Assembly: GCA_017871115.1 (NCBI GenBank)
Contig: JAFCIZ010000002.1
Span: forward strand, 2,687,501 to 2,751,500
DNA length: 64,000 bases
From: Cunninghamella blakesleeana
Taxonomy: Eukaryota > Mucoromycota > Mucoromycetes > Mucorales > Cunninghamellaceae
Direction: 5' to 3'
Shown here: piece after piece, positions 11,833 through 25,134 of the stretch
Position numbering within the stretch: the first letter of the stretch is position 1
How the letters are laid out: each line of letters opens with the position of its first letter
Position numbers and translations under genes: made by a program
Notes under the pieces: generated by a model
Database searches by the model: none
What the model was told of the DNA's origin: nothing
The model's input: only the letters and a program-made list of their open reading frames with translations

Positions 11833-12969
11833 ATAATTTGATCATAACTTATCCAAATAAAAGATTCATAAGATGTAGAGTAAGAATGCAGGCAAATAAT
11901 AAAATAATAATAAAGCAAAATGTAATAAAAACAGGTACATAAAATTAAAGCAATAATCATTTTATAAAAGCGATCGAAATCTTTTCAAATTTGATTTGCT
12001 TGTTGATTTGATCCTTATAATAGTTTCCTTATTAAAAAAAGGCTATATGAAGTGCTCGTACTTCCATTATTATTACTTTCTGTACTATTGTCAAAAAATA
12101 CTTGATAAAATTACTACTTTTGTTTATTGATGCAAAAAGCATATTGGGGCATTAATTACCATTGAATTCCATAGAGTTATTTTTATTATAATTAATAATA
12201 TAATTGTCGCATTTTAATTAATATAGGCTGTTTGAGATTAATATAATTGTAAAAAAATAAAAAACTAAGCTTGGAACATTTTTTTTTACTTTCACAATTT
12301 TTTTTAAAATTCCGACTTTTTGCAGCACTTACCACCGCGGTAGTAATCACTTATTTTATACAGAATAGATAAATTCTGGCGAATGCCTAATTATAGAAAA
12401 GTCAAAATATTCCTGGAGAAAAATATTTGTTATAAATATTTACATAAATCACACGTACTAAACAAAAAAACACCGACTATGGCAACTTTTTAAATTTTTA
12501 ATACAACTATCAACATTATATTAACATCATTTGTTTTTTTATTTTTATTATTGTTATTAAAATATTATGTTAATTGCTTATTATAATTTCAGTATCATTA
12601 TTTTCATCATTATATTTATTTATGTAATAATTTAATCAAAATCTTCATCACGAGAATAATAAAAAATAAAGTTTGACAATACCAAAAAAAAAAAAATTGT
12701 TTATACAATCGGTCCATGAAAAAATGAGTCATAGAGTTGAGTCAGGTTTTATGTAATTAGATGATTATACTTACCTAATGCTTCTTTTATTACATCCCCT
12801 TTTTTAAATATATTTATATATTTGTGACTCTGATTAACCAAAATGTTCAACCGAAAAAACAAATATAAAAGCGTATATTTTTTTTTGGATATATATCATC
12901 TTTCTTTTACTTTTATTTCTTCAATTCTAATTACTTGGTTTCTTCTACATACTTCAATTTTTTAAAAAC
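11833..12969. other. Intergenic region upstream of OTC
   Basis: About 1.1 kb, A/T-rich, between two divergent genes. A pyrimidine tract at 12888-12935 precedes the OTC start. No coding sequence was recognised on either strand. Confidence 0.5.
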
Positions 12970-14470
12970 ATGACAGCCTTATCCATTAATAATAAAAAAC
13001 CTCAACATTTTATTACTACAGCCGATTTTACAGCTGAACAATTACTTGATTTCGTAAATGAAGCAATTAAGCATAAAGTACAATCAAAATTTAATTATCC
13101 TAAACCTCCAACTGATCGTCCTTTAGAAGGAAAAACTTTAGCAGTAATGTTTAGTAAACGATCTACTCGTACACGTGTTGCTACAGAATCTTCGGTTGCA
13201 TACTTAGGTAATTATCATCATAATAACTATTATAATAATTATTTATTAAGCTATTTTTTCATAAAAGCTTTTTTTATGGATCGTCATCATTATCAAATCA
13301 ATGATAATCAAGAATTAAATTTAATTTGATTATCAATCTGAAATTAAAAATCAAAAAGATAAGATTAAGTGGATTTCCTTTTTAAGAATAACTCTTTTTA
13401 TTAAAATACAATTATTTATTTATCTAGGTGGGCATGCTATGTTTTTAGGCTCTCAAGATATTCAACTTGGTGTCAATGAATCATTATTAGATACCTCTCG
13501 TGTTGTTAGTTCTATGGTTGACGGGATCATGGCTCGAGTAAATGGTCATGAAGAAATTGAAGTAAATGGATAAAGATTATTTAAAAAAAAAGTGAAAAGG
13601 AATAGTTTTTTTTAGAGGTTATTTATTAATTGTACTTTATTTTACATGTATATTTATATTTTTAAAAATCCAGTTATTAGCTAAAGAGTCCACAGTACCC
13701 GTAATTAATGCTTTATCCGCCAAATACCATCCAACACAAATTTTAGCAGACTTAATGACTATCCATGAATATATCCATCACCGTAATAACAAAGTACCAT
13801 CTAACCAATATTCTGCCCATACACAGCATCCTAAAGAAACATTACCAGGATTAAAAGTTGCTTGGGTTGGTGATGCTAATAATATTATTCAAGAAATATT
13901 GGTTGCATTTCCAAAAGTTGGTATTAGTGTCTCTGTAGCTGCACCTTCTGGATATGTTTGTGACCAAGATGTTATCGATATTGCTTTAAATGATGCTAAA
14001 AATACTGGTGCTTCTGTTATTTTTACTACTAAACCTGAAGAAGCTATTAATGGGGCTGATATTATTATCACTGATACTTGGTAAGTTTTAAATACATATA
14101 AACATATATATATATATATATATATATAACTTATAAGAGGTAGATCGATTAATTTATTTTTTTTAATTTATTTTTTTTAAAAATAATTTAATTAATAAAC
14201 AACTACCTTACCAGGGTGAGCATGGGTCAAGAAGATGAAAAAGAAAAGAGATTAAAAGAATTTGAAGGATACCAGGTAACGATGGATTTAGCAAAACGTG
14301 GAGGTGCAAAACCTGATTGGGTGTTTATGCATTGCTTGCCAAGAAAGCCTGAAGAAGTCGATGATGAAGTGTTTTATTCTGATAGATCACTTGTATTCCC
14401 CGAAGCTGAAAATCGCAAATGGACTATTTTGGCTGTTATTGATCGATTAATTGTTAAGGGTGGTTTTTAA
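12970..14470 (+). CDS. ARG3: Ornithine carbamoyltransferase
   Basis: Converts ornithine and carbamoyl phosphate to citrulline in arginine biosynthesis. Exons 12970-13207, 13428-13561, 13674-14080, 14215-14470; 344 residues, the normal length. Carbamoyl-phosphate motif STRTR in [15 protein letters not shown] (about residue 63), second-domain start [14 protein letters not shown], ornithine-side SMGQE, and the catalytic Cys loop [15 protein letters not shown]. The N-terminus ([14 protein letters not shown]) lacks the basic, Ser/Arg-rich leader of mitochondrial enzymes and resembles the cytosolic yeast Arg3, so a cytosolic location is inferred. The first intron splits [10 protein letters not shown]. 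Convergent with the next gene, with 182 bp between the coding ends. Confidence 0.97.
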
Positions 14471-14652
14471 ATAACTATCCAGTATATAATGTTAATAGTA
14501 TATATTTTTATTTCTTTTTTATTATTATTATTGTTTCATTTTTATAGACTTCATTTAATATTGTTATATAATAAAACGCAGGCGAATATTTAAAAAAAAT
14601 AGTTTTTTATTTAATTTCAAAAATAATTAGACAATAAATAACTAAATGTTTT

Positions 14653-17600
14653 TTAGTTAATACCGATATCTTCACGCATGAAGGCTTCAGATGAGGGTTC
14701 TCTACCTAAGAAATCCTTTAATAAAGTCATACCATCACTAAAAATTAATTAAGGATCAAATAAAAAAAAGAAAAGAAAATTAGAGAGTTAACGACTCATT
14801 TAATAATCCATTAATTATTTCACCTTGTATTAAAATTATTAAATACAACTTACAAGCTACTTCCTTTTTCTAATATAGATTTACGATAAGCATATCCAGT
14901 TTCTGCAGATAGTGTATCCTTTTCAAATTTAGAGAAGTACATATCACTAGAAAACACTTTAGACCACAAATAACCATAATACCCAGCATCATAACCACCC
15001 ATCAAATGACTGTAAAATTAAAATATTTAAATGAATTAATTACATAGTCTATATATACATGTTTTTTATATCTATTTTTTAATATTATTTCTGTTATAAT
15101 CTTTTACCCAAATGAAGCTTGTCCACAACTTCCCTATAAAAGTAAAAATAAAATAATAATAATAATAATAATAAATTAGTGGATGGCAATAACTTTTAAC
15201 AATTAAATTTAATAATAGTATTAGCGTGTGGTTGTTACCTCAGGAGCATCAACCAAAGAAACTTCCTTACGAAGCGCATTGTAAACTTTAGTAGTATCCA
15301 AATTTTCATCTAATAATAATATATAATATTGTAATAATGATTAGTTATTGCCAGATAGATATTTATATTTTATTTTATATTCTATTTATACCTTCTGATG
15401 TATGAATTCTCATATCAAAAATACCAAAGAAAAGCTGACGTAAGTTCATTATGGCAGCATTAACATTCTTAGTCTTGATGATTCGATCGATCATTTCATC
15501 AGGAATAGGTTCACCAGTTTCAAAATGAGCAGAAAGAAGCTTGAGTGATTGCTTGTCGTAACACCAGTTTTCTAACATCTAAAAAACAAAAATAAAATAA
15601 ATATATATTTATTTTAGTTATAAATATTATTGTTATCATGGTTACTTAAAAAAAGAAAAAAAGAAAAAAAGAGAATAAAAAACATACTTGGGATGGAGCT
15701 TCAACAAGGTCGCGTTCTACAGAAGTACCGTGGAATCGAGCAAGTTTAGTACGACTACAAAGGTGATGCATAACATGACCCTATCAAAATTAATTGAAAA
15801 AATATATAGTAAGTACATTGAATAGTTTGATTTTTATTTTATACTATTATTGATTTTTTTTATTTATTTATTTTTACCAATTCATGGAACAAAGTAACCA
15901 CTTCTTCATGCTTTAAGAGAGAAGGTTTAGTTTTAGTGCTATTAAAAAAATTATAAATATATATATACATATCATATAATTAAACAATAAATTATTATTA
16001 GTATTATTATTACTATTGTCAAAAACTTACTATTTAGTGAAATTGGCTACCATAGCTGCTATAGGAGGAGCACGCTCACCATTAGCTTTTAAATAAGATG
16101 GATGGAGAGGGAAGCATGCAGCGTGAGGATCTGATATAATTTAATAAATACAAAATTAATAAAAACAAGTCTTGATATTGAAATTACATGAAAAAATAAA
16201 CTTACACTTTGCATCACGAGGAAATAGATCTAAATACATGTAACCAGAGAAATGCTTGTCTTCAGCTTCATCCCAGCATTCGTAGAGTTCAACATCTTCA
16301 TGCCAAACCTATAGTAAACATTTACACACACAGATATATATATTTATTGCCCATTCTTTCATATTTGTATATGACAATTTATTTATATTTCGTTTTTTCG
16401 ACTTACAACAGCCTTTTCAGATGGTACTTTAACGAATTTTAATCCTAAAACTCTTTCATAAATGTCCAACATTTCTATAAGGTACATTTAAAAAATAAAT
16501 GAAAATAAAATAATAAGTAATTTATAATAGTATAAATTATTTTCTCTTTACTTCCTTGATATTTATATAATAACTTACTAGCAATAGTATTTTCCAAACT
16601 GAAATATTTTTTAATTTCTTCTTGATCTAAAGAATATTCACTTTCTAATAAAATGCGTTCATAATAACTAGTGTCCCAAGGATGGAAGGAGCCATCAAAA
16701 GTTTCACCACGCCCTTCTTTATCTTTCTACAATTCACAATAAGATTTATGATGATTTAGTTAGTTTTTTTAATTATCATATCTATTTTTCCAAATACTGT
16801 CATATCTCTTTAATAGTAATATTAGTATACTTACTCTTTTTAGTTCCTTTAGTACTTCTAATTCTTTAAGACCAGCATCATGCAATTTTACTTTGAGATC
16901 CTCCAAAAACTGATAATAAAAATTAAATAAATGTGTTATTATATTAAAATATTAAATTTTCTCACTATGTTATTGCACCATCATACTATTAAGTAGTTTT
17001 ATTTTTATTCTTATAAGTACCTTATTAACAGCATCAACTTCCTTGGCCATTTTAACTTCAAGAACAAAAGCAGCATGAGATTCATAACCTAAAATCTATA
17101 TAATAATAACAATAATAACAATATTGGAATTTAATATACATATATATATATATGTTTATGTTTATAATTAAACTTATATCTTAGTACTTTAGCGCATTGT
17201 CTTCGGAGTTTAATAGCCTAAAAATAAATTGTTTAGAGTATATTTTAGTTAATATTAGTTATAAATGGCATAAATTCCTTTTTAAATCATATTACTATAC
17301 TTACTTCTTCTAAAAGTACAATGTTTTCCCTATTACGTGACTCAAATGCGGTCAAGTGAACTCTTCTTGTGTTTTCATTTTTACACAATTTAAGTACTAC
17401 AAAAATAAAAAAATAAAAAAATAATGAAATAAAATAAAAGAATTCAAAGAAAAAATTAGATCATTATTTAACAATATGTATATATATATATATATATTCT
17501 TACCAGGACGGACATCTAAATAGTTAAGCCAAATAGCAGACGTGAGAAAAAAATAATAAAACAATACATAGATCATAAATTTATCAATATTAAATCTTAC

Positions 17601-18669
17601 CAGGATATCTAAAGAAAAAAGAGAATTGAAAAAAAAAATGTTAACCTTAATAAACTAAAATAGTAACAAATGAACATAATAATAAATGCTTACTTCATAG
17701 TTAAAATATATTTAGTGACACCATCTTCTTCTTCAGTTTTCAATCCACTGAGGAAATCATCGTCCATTCCTTCTAATTCTTCCTATTTATAAATAATAAA
17801 AAAAACCAATCAACCGATGACGAATACTTTTGATTTATTTAATTTTTTTTTATTATAGTTATCATTTATTTATTTAATTACCTTAGTAAACTTGGTTGCT
17901 ACGGTAAATGTGTGTGAATATGTATGTGAAAATAAAATGAAAAAATAAATAAATAGTGAGATATTGAAATAACTATTGATTATCCTCCATTTTTATATGA
18001 CATATATATAATCAACTTACTACTATCTTCACGACTCCAGTTTTGCATATATTCAATACAGACTTCGCTAAGGCGTTTACGTAATTCAGTCAACTTATTT
18101 CGTTGCTCTTCAGGAAGGTGTAAACCACATCGACGGAAACCTCTAGCAGTTTTTTCTAAAAAGCGAGCATCTTCGTGATCTAAGGTGGATAAATCAGTAC
18201 GATCGATATAACTTTGAATAACAGTGTAAATATCGTGTCTCATTCCTTGTTCAATACTAAATTCTTCATATTTCTTTTCAGCAGCAACGGAAGCATCTCT
18301 AACATCTGCATCAGGGGAGATTTGACTCAAGGAACCAATTAAAGAGACTTTACCTAATTAGTATATCATCAAAATAATAATACGAGAAAAAGTAAATAAA
18401 CACGTATATATAAAGTATTTTTTAATTTATTTTATGTATAATGACAATAATAATATAATAATTATATAGAAATTTTTACCAGCTAAAGAGTTTTCAATTT
18501 CAACCAAAGGCAATACGATATTTTCATAGGTTTGTTCTTCAGGTTTTAAAGCAGCAATAGCATCATTTACTTCAAGGTCCTTTTTCATAACCTCTTCATT
18601 AATGCGATGAATATCTTCAGCATTAATAGAAAAGTCTAAACTAGGTGGAGGTGCAGTTCTAACAGTCAT
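14653..18669 (-). CDS. PRD1: M3 family metallopeptidase (saccharolysin / thimet oligopeptidase)
   Basis: Zinc oligopeptidase that degrades short peptides in cytosol or mitochondrial intermembrane space. 21 exons (descending): 18669-18480, 18353-18021, 17898-17882, 17782-17694, 17608-17601, 17515-17504, 17396-17305, 17217-17188, 17095-17021, 16909-16835, 16726-16579, 16474-16407, 16308-16206, 16130-16031, 15938-15878, 15780-15688, 15578-15392, 15309-15239, 15133-15108, 15009-14854, 14737-14653; 672 residues, matching the family. Zinc site HELGH in [16 protein letters not shown], with the third ligand region [11 protein letters not shown]. Other landmarks are [58 protein letters not shown] and [10 protein letters not shown]. 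Three exons are only 17, 8 and 12 nt and are needed for the conserved residues they encode. No targeting peptide is obvious. Confidence 0.95.
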
Positions 18670-19048
18670 TTTTATATATATATTTTTTAAAATATAAATC
18701 TATGAGAATTGAAATAAAATAAGAGAGGAAAGAAAAGGGAAAAAACGAAATCTATCGCGCTTTATGTTAAGAAAATAAAAATAATCTATAATTTAAAGCC
18801 CGAAGATTAAGATGCCCATTTTGAAAACTTGCGTTTTTTATTTGTCTCCATAAATAAATAATTACTATAAACATAGATCAGATTAGCTATTTATTATTAC
18901 CAACATTGTGCACATGTATATGCTTATTATTGTTATTATTATTTTTATAATTTTTATTTATTTATTTATATCCATGTAAATGATATATAATATAATAATA
19001 ATTTGAAAAAGAGAGAATGACGATTGAATTAAAAAAAAATGTGTAAAT
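18670..19048. other. Intergenic, peptidase gene to membrane-protein gene
   Basis: About 380 bp of A/T-rich DNA between two minus-strand genes. It should contain the peptidase promoter (purine-rich on plus, hence pyrimidine-rich on the coding strand, at 18720-18750) and the 3' end of the membrane-protein gene. Nothing else was seen. Confidence 0.5.
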
Positions 19049-19924
19049 TTAAGTTGAAGATCCAGCTTGATGTTCACTTGCAGCAATAGCAATGATTCGA
19101 TCAATTTCAGATTTATTTGATAAATCTTTTGCTTTCTTTTGTTGCACATTATAGATATGTCTTAATAAAAGGCAAGATATAATCGTCATTGACCCTAAGA
19201 CACCAATAACAATAAACATGTAAAGATTTGAATAATAGATAACATCATCTATATCATCCAATGATTGTAATAAAGCTACTCTGACTATAAATTCGCTTAT
19301 TAAAGCAACAGCCCAAACACCAGTTAAAATTTTAAAGTAGCAGCGAAAAGCTGGATATATTTCCCAAAAAAAGGCCCAGTTTTGTCTAATTTCATTATCT
19401 TCAGTATATAAAGAGGATGACAATGCTATTTGACGAGCTACATAGAAAAAGAATGGTCTTAAACAATGGTGCTTATATTTCAATGGAACAATAGTGATTA
19501 AAAGCATGCAACCCATAGCTAAAGTCATTGTGGATTCACGAAGAAGATATAATTTTGGATCCGATTGTACCATAGCCAAGATTCCAGATATAATAAAACC
19601 AACCAATGTCAATAATCCAGCCATATCTACTTTTTTTTCTAAAAGGTATTTAAAAATCACAATAAAGGCTGCTGGCAATCCGGCCAATAAAAGAGAGAGC
19701 AAAGGTGATAAAAAGGCTCGTAGTACATAGTACAAAATAAGTGGAAGAATTATTTCTAAAACTAGGTGAATGGTTATGTTTCCAAAGGCTTTAAGAATGG
19801 ATCGTCTTCTTGGTAAAGATGATTGCAAAAAGGTAGGCACTCGTGTAATAGTGATATGCTTAGGTTGACTATTTTTCCCCAATAATGGTGTAGTGTCAGT
19901 GGATGGTTGGCTCAGGGCAACCAT
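19049..19924 (-). CDS. Multi-pass integral membrane protein (VC0807-like), intronless
   Basis: Single uninterrupted frame of 291 residues. N-terminal 45 residues are cytosol-like, with a TTPLLG dileucine-type element and the basic cluster SLPRRRSILKAFG. About six hydrophobic segments follow: around residues 48-72, 72-90, 100-117, 130-147, 200-222 and 230-253. The pair YYVLRAFLSPLLSLLLAGLP and LEKKVDMAGLLTLVGFIISG matches the two-helix repeat seen in VC0807-family bacterial proteins and their fungal relatives. Function is unknown. It is one of only two uninterrupted genes in the window. Divergent to YSH1, with about 320 bp of shared promoter. Confidence 0.8.
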   Translation of the reverse strand: MVALSQPSTDTTPLLGKNSQPKHITITRVPTFLQSSLPRRRSILKAFGNITIHLVLEIILPLILYYVLRAFLSPLLSLLLAGLPAAFIVIFKYLLEKKVDMAGLLTLVGFIISGILAMVQSDPKLYLLRESTMTLAMGCMLLITIVPLKYKHHCLRPFFFYVARQIALSSSLYTEDNEIRQNWAFFWEIYPAFRCYFKILTGVWAVALISEFIVRVALLQSLDDIDDVIYYSNLYMFIVIGVLGSMTIISCLLLRHIYNVQQKKAKDLSNKSEIDRIIAIAASEHQAGSST

Positions 19925-20247
19925 CTTTTAAATCTAAGTAAGGTAGGTGTTAAAAAAATAAAAACAAAAAAACGATAAAATGATAGAAAATACAAAGGAA
20001 GCTTAAATATTAATAAAACGAAGAAAAAGTATATAGTAATATAATAATAAAAGATAGTATTATTGGAAAAGAAAAAGAAAAAGGAGGAGGAGGAAAAAGA
20101 GATAAACAATAACATTAAAAATAATTTTTAAAAAAATGAAAACCAAAAAAGGAAAGCTGAGTTTATTTTTTTCAACATTTATTTTTTTTAAAAAATTTCT
20201 TCGTTTTTTTTCTTTTCTTCTTCCCTTACTTTTTTTTACTCTATATT
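19925..20247. promoter_or_regulatory. Divergent promoter, membrane protein / YSH1
   Basis: A 323-bp spacer serves both genes. It is purine-rich on the left half (20060-20105) and pyrimidine-rich on the right half (20160-20240), so each gene sees a T/C-rich tract just before its start codon. No clear TATA box position can be fixed in such A/T-rich DNA. Confidence 0.5.
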
Positions 20248-23200
20248 ATGTCTTCAGTAAAACGTAAAGCAGAATATGAAATACCCATAGTCGATAAAAA
20301 TGATCTTTTAAAGCTAACGCCTCTTGGAGCTGGTAATGAAGTCGGACGATCATCACTTTTATTGGAATATAAAGGCAAAACGATCTTGGTAAATAAAACA
20401 ATATAATTACATTTACACGAGAAAAAATGAATATTAGTTTTATATTTTATTTTATCAAAGTCAAAACATATTTATTCATATTTATATCTCTTCATGTTAT
20501 AGTTAGATGCTGGTGTTCATCCTGGTTATAATGGCCTTGCTTCTTTACCATTTTTTGACGAAATAGATCCTGAAAAAATTGATGTTCTTCTCGTAACCCA
20601 GTATGTATTATCTATTTTATTTTTATTTTTTGTGGTATAGTGACAAAATAATCAATATCTATTTTACTAATCTTTTTTTTATATATCAATTCTTATTTCT
20701 ATCAAAAATTAAATGCTAGTTTCCATGTTGATCATGCAGCTTCAGTGCCGTTTCTTATGGAAAAAGTAAATATATATAGAGGAAAAAAGTGGAAAATAAT
20801 AGGATAATATGTATACATATAAGTATATATGTCATTTTATCATGGATCGACCCTTATTTAATTATTTTTATTATATTTTTATTATTTCTTCTATTTAGAC
20901 ATCATTTAAAGGGCGAGTATTTATGACACATCCAACAAAAGCAATTTATAAATGGCTATTAAGTGATTATGTACGCGTCAGTAACATTGGTGAAGAAGAC
21001 CAACTATACACAGAAGAAGATTTACTCAACTCATTTAATAGAATAGAAGCAGTAGATTATCATCAACAAGTAGAAGTAGAAGGTATTAAATTCACGGGAT
21101 TTAACGCTGGCCATGTATTGGGTGCAGCTATGTTTTTAATTGAAATTGCCGGGGTTAAAGTTTTATATACTGGTGATTACTCAAGGGAAGAAGATCGTCA
21201 TTTAATGGCTGCTGAAAAACCTGATGCTGCGGTAGATGTTTTAATTACTGAAAGTACTTATGGTGTTCAAAGTCATGAACCACGTATTACAAAGGAAACT
21301 CGATTTACATGTAAACTTATAATAATATAATAATGATCATGATAAAACATAATATTCATTTATTTTATTTTTACTTTTATTTTACCTCTTCAAATATATA
21401 TATGTATATAGCTTTAGTACATAATATTGTTGGTCGTGGTGGTCGTTGTTTGATGCCTGTATTTGCACTTGGTAGAGCACAAGAATTATTATTAATTTTA
21501 GATGAATATTGGGAAGCACATCCAGAATTAGACAACATTCCAATTTATTATGCATCAAGTTTAGCAAAAAAATGTATGGCAGTATATCAAACTTATATCA
21601 ATATGATGAATGCAAAGATTAGAAAACAATTCACTATTTCCAATCCTTTCGTATTTAAACATATCAGTAATTTACGTAACGTTGAACAGTTTGAAGATTC
21701 TGGCCCTTGTGTTATGATGGCAAGTCCCGGTATGTTACAAAATGGTCTATCAAGAGAATTATTTGAACGTTGGGCTCCTGACGTAAAAAATGGGTTAGTA
21801 ATGACTGGTTACTGTGTTGAAAATACCTTGGCAAGAGTAAGTTAAATAATAATGGACATTTATATAGTCTATAAATATTTATACTGACACATAATTATTT
21901 TTCTTACTTTTTTTTTATTCTTTCACCATTTTCTATAATAGCAAGCTATGAACGAACCTGATGATTTTACAGCAATGGATGGTAGAAAAGTTCCGCTAAA
22001 AATGTCAGTTGATTATATTTCATTTTCAGCTCATGTCGATTTTACACAAAATGCAAAGTTTATAGATGAAGTCAAAGCTCCTCATGTGGTAAATATATTT
22101 ATACATTTGAATATACATCTAAATATATATTAATAGTAATAATAATAATAATAATAATAATGATGATGGTGATGGTTATAATGATAATAGTAATAACTTT
22201 TTTTCTTCTTTTCTCACTGATTGTAATTTATATTTATTAATCAGATTCTTGTTCACGGTGAAGCTAATGCAATGTACCGTTTAAAATCAGCTCTTCAGAG
22301 TAAATATTCAGAAAGAGAAGAAAACATCAAGATTTATACCCCAAAGAATTGTGAAACAGTTACTCTTCATTTTCGTGGTGAAAAGATGGCCAAAACAATA
22401 GGAACTTTAGCAGAAAAATATCCATCAGAAAATCAAGCTTTAGACGGTGTGATTATATCTAAAGGCTATGATTTACGTATTATGTCTGAGGACGATATGA
22501 CAAAATTAGGCGGATTGATTACAACTGTAGTGACACAAAGACAAATTGTGCCTTTCAATGCTGGCATTGGACTTTTGAAATGGCATTTGGAGATGATGTT
22601 TGGCACAGTTGATGAAATACAGTTATCCAATAAAAAAAGCAAGGATGGAAAAAATGACAATATTGACGATGATAGTAGTAACAATATAAATGATCAAGAA
22701 GGAACAGCTTTACGTGTATTTGATACGATTGATATCAAACGGCTTGCTAGTAAACCGAACCATATTGTTTTGGAATGGATCGGTAATGCAATGAATGATA
22801 TGGTAGCTGATTCAGTTTTAGCTGTGGTATTATCCATCGATAGTTCTCCTGCTAGTGTAAAAGGTAACAATAATAATAAAAAAATATAATGAAAATTGAA
22901 AATATAAAATTAAAAAATAATGAGAAAATGTAAATAATACCAATAATAAAAGAAATTAATTAATTCTATTATTATTTTTATTATTATTAAAAAAATATAC
23001 AGCAAGTAACCAACCATGTAAACATTCACATCACGATGACAGCCATTCCCGTATACAAGAAGAAATTGAAGCTGAATTTAATGATGTAGTATTATTTTTA
23101 GAAGAGCAATTTGGCGATGTTGTTGGTGATGCTGAGGAAAAGAAAGCTACCGTAACCATGGATGGATCAACAGCTATTGTTGACTGTATTAAATATGTAA

Positions 23201-23393
23201 GAAAACTTTTTTTAGTTTACTTTTTTTTTAAAAAAAAAAAAAGAAAAAAAATATTTATATTTATCTGTGTATCTTTTTTTTTGTTTATTTATTTTAGAGT
23301 GTTGATTCTGAAGATATAGAACTTCAAAAACGGGTATCTCAAGTAATCCAACGAATTAGATCAACAATTAAACCATTATCACATAATTACTGA
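20248..23393 (+). CDS. YSH1: CPSF73/Ysh1, pre-mRNA 3'-end endonuclease
   Basis: Zinc-dependent endonuclease that cuts pre-mRNA at the poly(A) site within CPSF/CPF. Nine exons: 20248-20388, 20503-20600, 20720-20765, 20899-21310, 21412-21836, 21942-22088, 22245-22863, 23003-23196, 23298-23393; 725 residues. Metallo-beta-lactamase motifs: [10 protein letters not shown], the HxHxDH motif as [10 protein letters not shown] (about residue 78), [22 protein letters not shown]. Beta-CASP domain: [34 protein letters not shown] and SFSAHVDF. C-terminal domain ends [16 protein letters not shown]. An acidic, Asn-rich insert (coded about 22625-22700) breaks the C-terminal part. Active-site residues look intact. 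The window also carries poly(A) polymerase, a partner in the same process. Confidence 0.97.
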
Positions 23394-23617
23394 TTATTAT
23401 ATTTAAATATATATTACAATTTTCGCATTACTTCATTATCTTTACAAATATATTTAATCATAAATGTATATATAATTCACATAATTTTTTTAAAATAAAT
23501 AAATTTAAATGCCGTCGCCTTTTTTTTTTTTTTTACTTAGATTTTTAAATTTTTTCAATTTTATTTTATTTTCTTTTTTTTTGCACTTTTTTTTAATAAA
23601 TTATAATATATAATTAA

Positions 23618-24964
23618 ATGACTCCATCTTCACCTCATATCTCCTCACGTAGATCAAGTATATCATCTAATCATTCAACTAGTAAACGACCTAGTGTTAG
23701 TTCTATTATAGCTCGTACTCGCGATGCATCATTAGCAAAGCTTGGATTACGATCAACACCATTAACACCTACACCTGAACAACAACCAGTTCCTTCAACG
23801 ACTATTTATAATGACGATGACGACGATGAAAATAGTCATCCTACCTTATCTTCCGAATATTTTAAACGATATGAATTATTAACAGAATTGTAAGAGTACC
23901 TTTTATTATAATTATTATTATTATATCCATTCTTTCATACCAAAATTTTTTTATCTTTAATGTATATATATATATATAAATACATAATAAATATATGGAA
24001 ATGAAACTCAACTTTATTTTTTATTGCTATATTGCTTTATATTTTGAATAACAGTATCAACCTTCGAAATCCAAGTCATTGTCCATTAGGAGTTTACATT
24101 ATACCTTCATCCGATAATCTAAATGGTAAGGATATATACATTAATCCTAATTTAGAAAATTGAATATGATTTTTTATTTATCAATTTTTTCTTTCTTTCT
24201 ACTTACAATAATACAGTGATGTATGGGGTGGTATTTGTTCATAAAGGGTATTATAGATCTGGCGTATTTAAATTTCGTATGTTTATTCCTGAAACTTATC
24301 CTGATCATCCACCATCCGTTACTTTTTTAACAGATATGTTCCATCCATTGGTAGATAGTCAAGGCAATGTATCACTTTCACAACAATTTCCTACATGGCG
24401 GCCGCATCAAGATTACCTTTTCCACGTTTTGCACTATATTAAAAATATGTTTAAACGGGTAATATTGGAAAAACTGGTAGATAAACATTGTTATAATAAA
24501 GAAGCATATCGATTGTAAGTGATATATTTTTTAATCAGTATAAAAAGGAAAGGAGGTTTTTTAAAAAATAAAAATTGTAATAACAATGATAAAAATAATA
24601 AAATACCAAATATATATATTAAACTATTTGAATTATTTTCTATTCATGTATGTAGATTTCGAAATGATACTTCCGTTTTTAGCAAATTGTCCCAACAATG
24701 TGCACAACTATCTATCACCGAATCTTATTTATTTGACCATTTTCCTGATAATAATATGATTCGTTTCTCATCTCTCAGTGAGCCTAAATTTGAAGAACTG
24801 AGATCTATTGTTTTTAAATCATCAACCGTATGTATATACTTGAATAATAACAATAATCAATGAAAAGCAACCTTTATATAAATATAGATTTACTAATACG
24901 TATCATATTTTTTTTTTAATTTTATATTAATAATAATAATAATCCATAGACACCTCCTGAATGA
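23618..24964 (+). CDS. Catalytically inactive E2 variant, FTS/AKTIP-like
   Basis: Exons 23618-23889, 24055-24125, 24217-24514, 24656-24827, 24950-24964; 275 residues. The N-terminal 75 residues are Ser/Pro-rich and disordered. The UBC-like fold runs from about residue 77: YFKRYELLTEFINLRNP, GVVFVHKGYYRSGVFKF, IPETYPDHPPSVTFLT, then FHPLVDSQGNVSLSQQFPTW. Where active E2 enzymes have the catalytic Cys, this protein has no Cys, and FHPLVD...W is the signature of AKTIP/FTS. In animals and filamentous fungi FTS binds Hook and FHIP and links endosomes to dynein, so the same role is inferred. The last exon codes only TPPE and stop. Call is firm for UEV, good for FTS. Confidence 0.87.
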
Positions 24965-25134
24965 ATTCCATAAATAAATACATATATATATATATATATA
25001 TATTTCACCATTATCAATGGTTGTATACTTTTTTAAATCTAAACCATCTTTATTTACAAATTAATAATAATAATAAAAAAACATACATTTATATATAAAC
25101 ATAGATTATTATTTTTTAATATATAATTTATATA

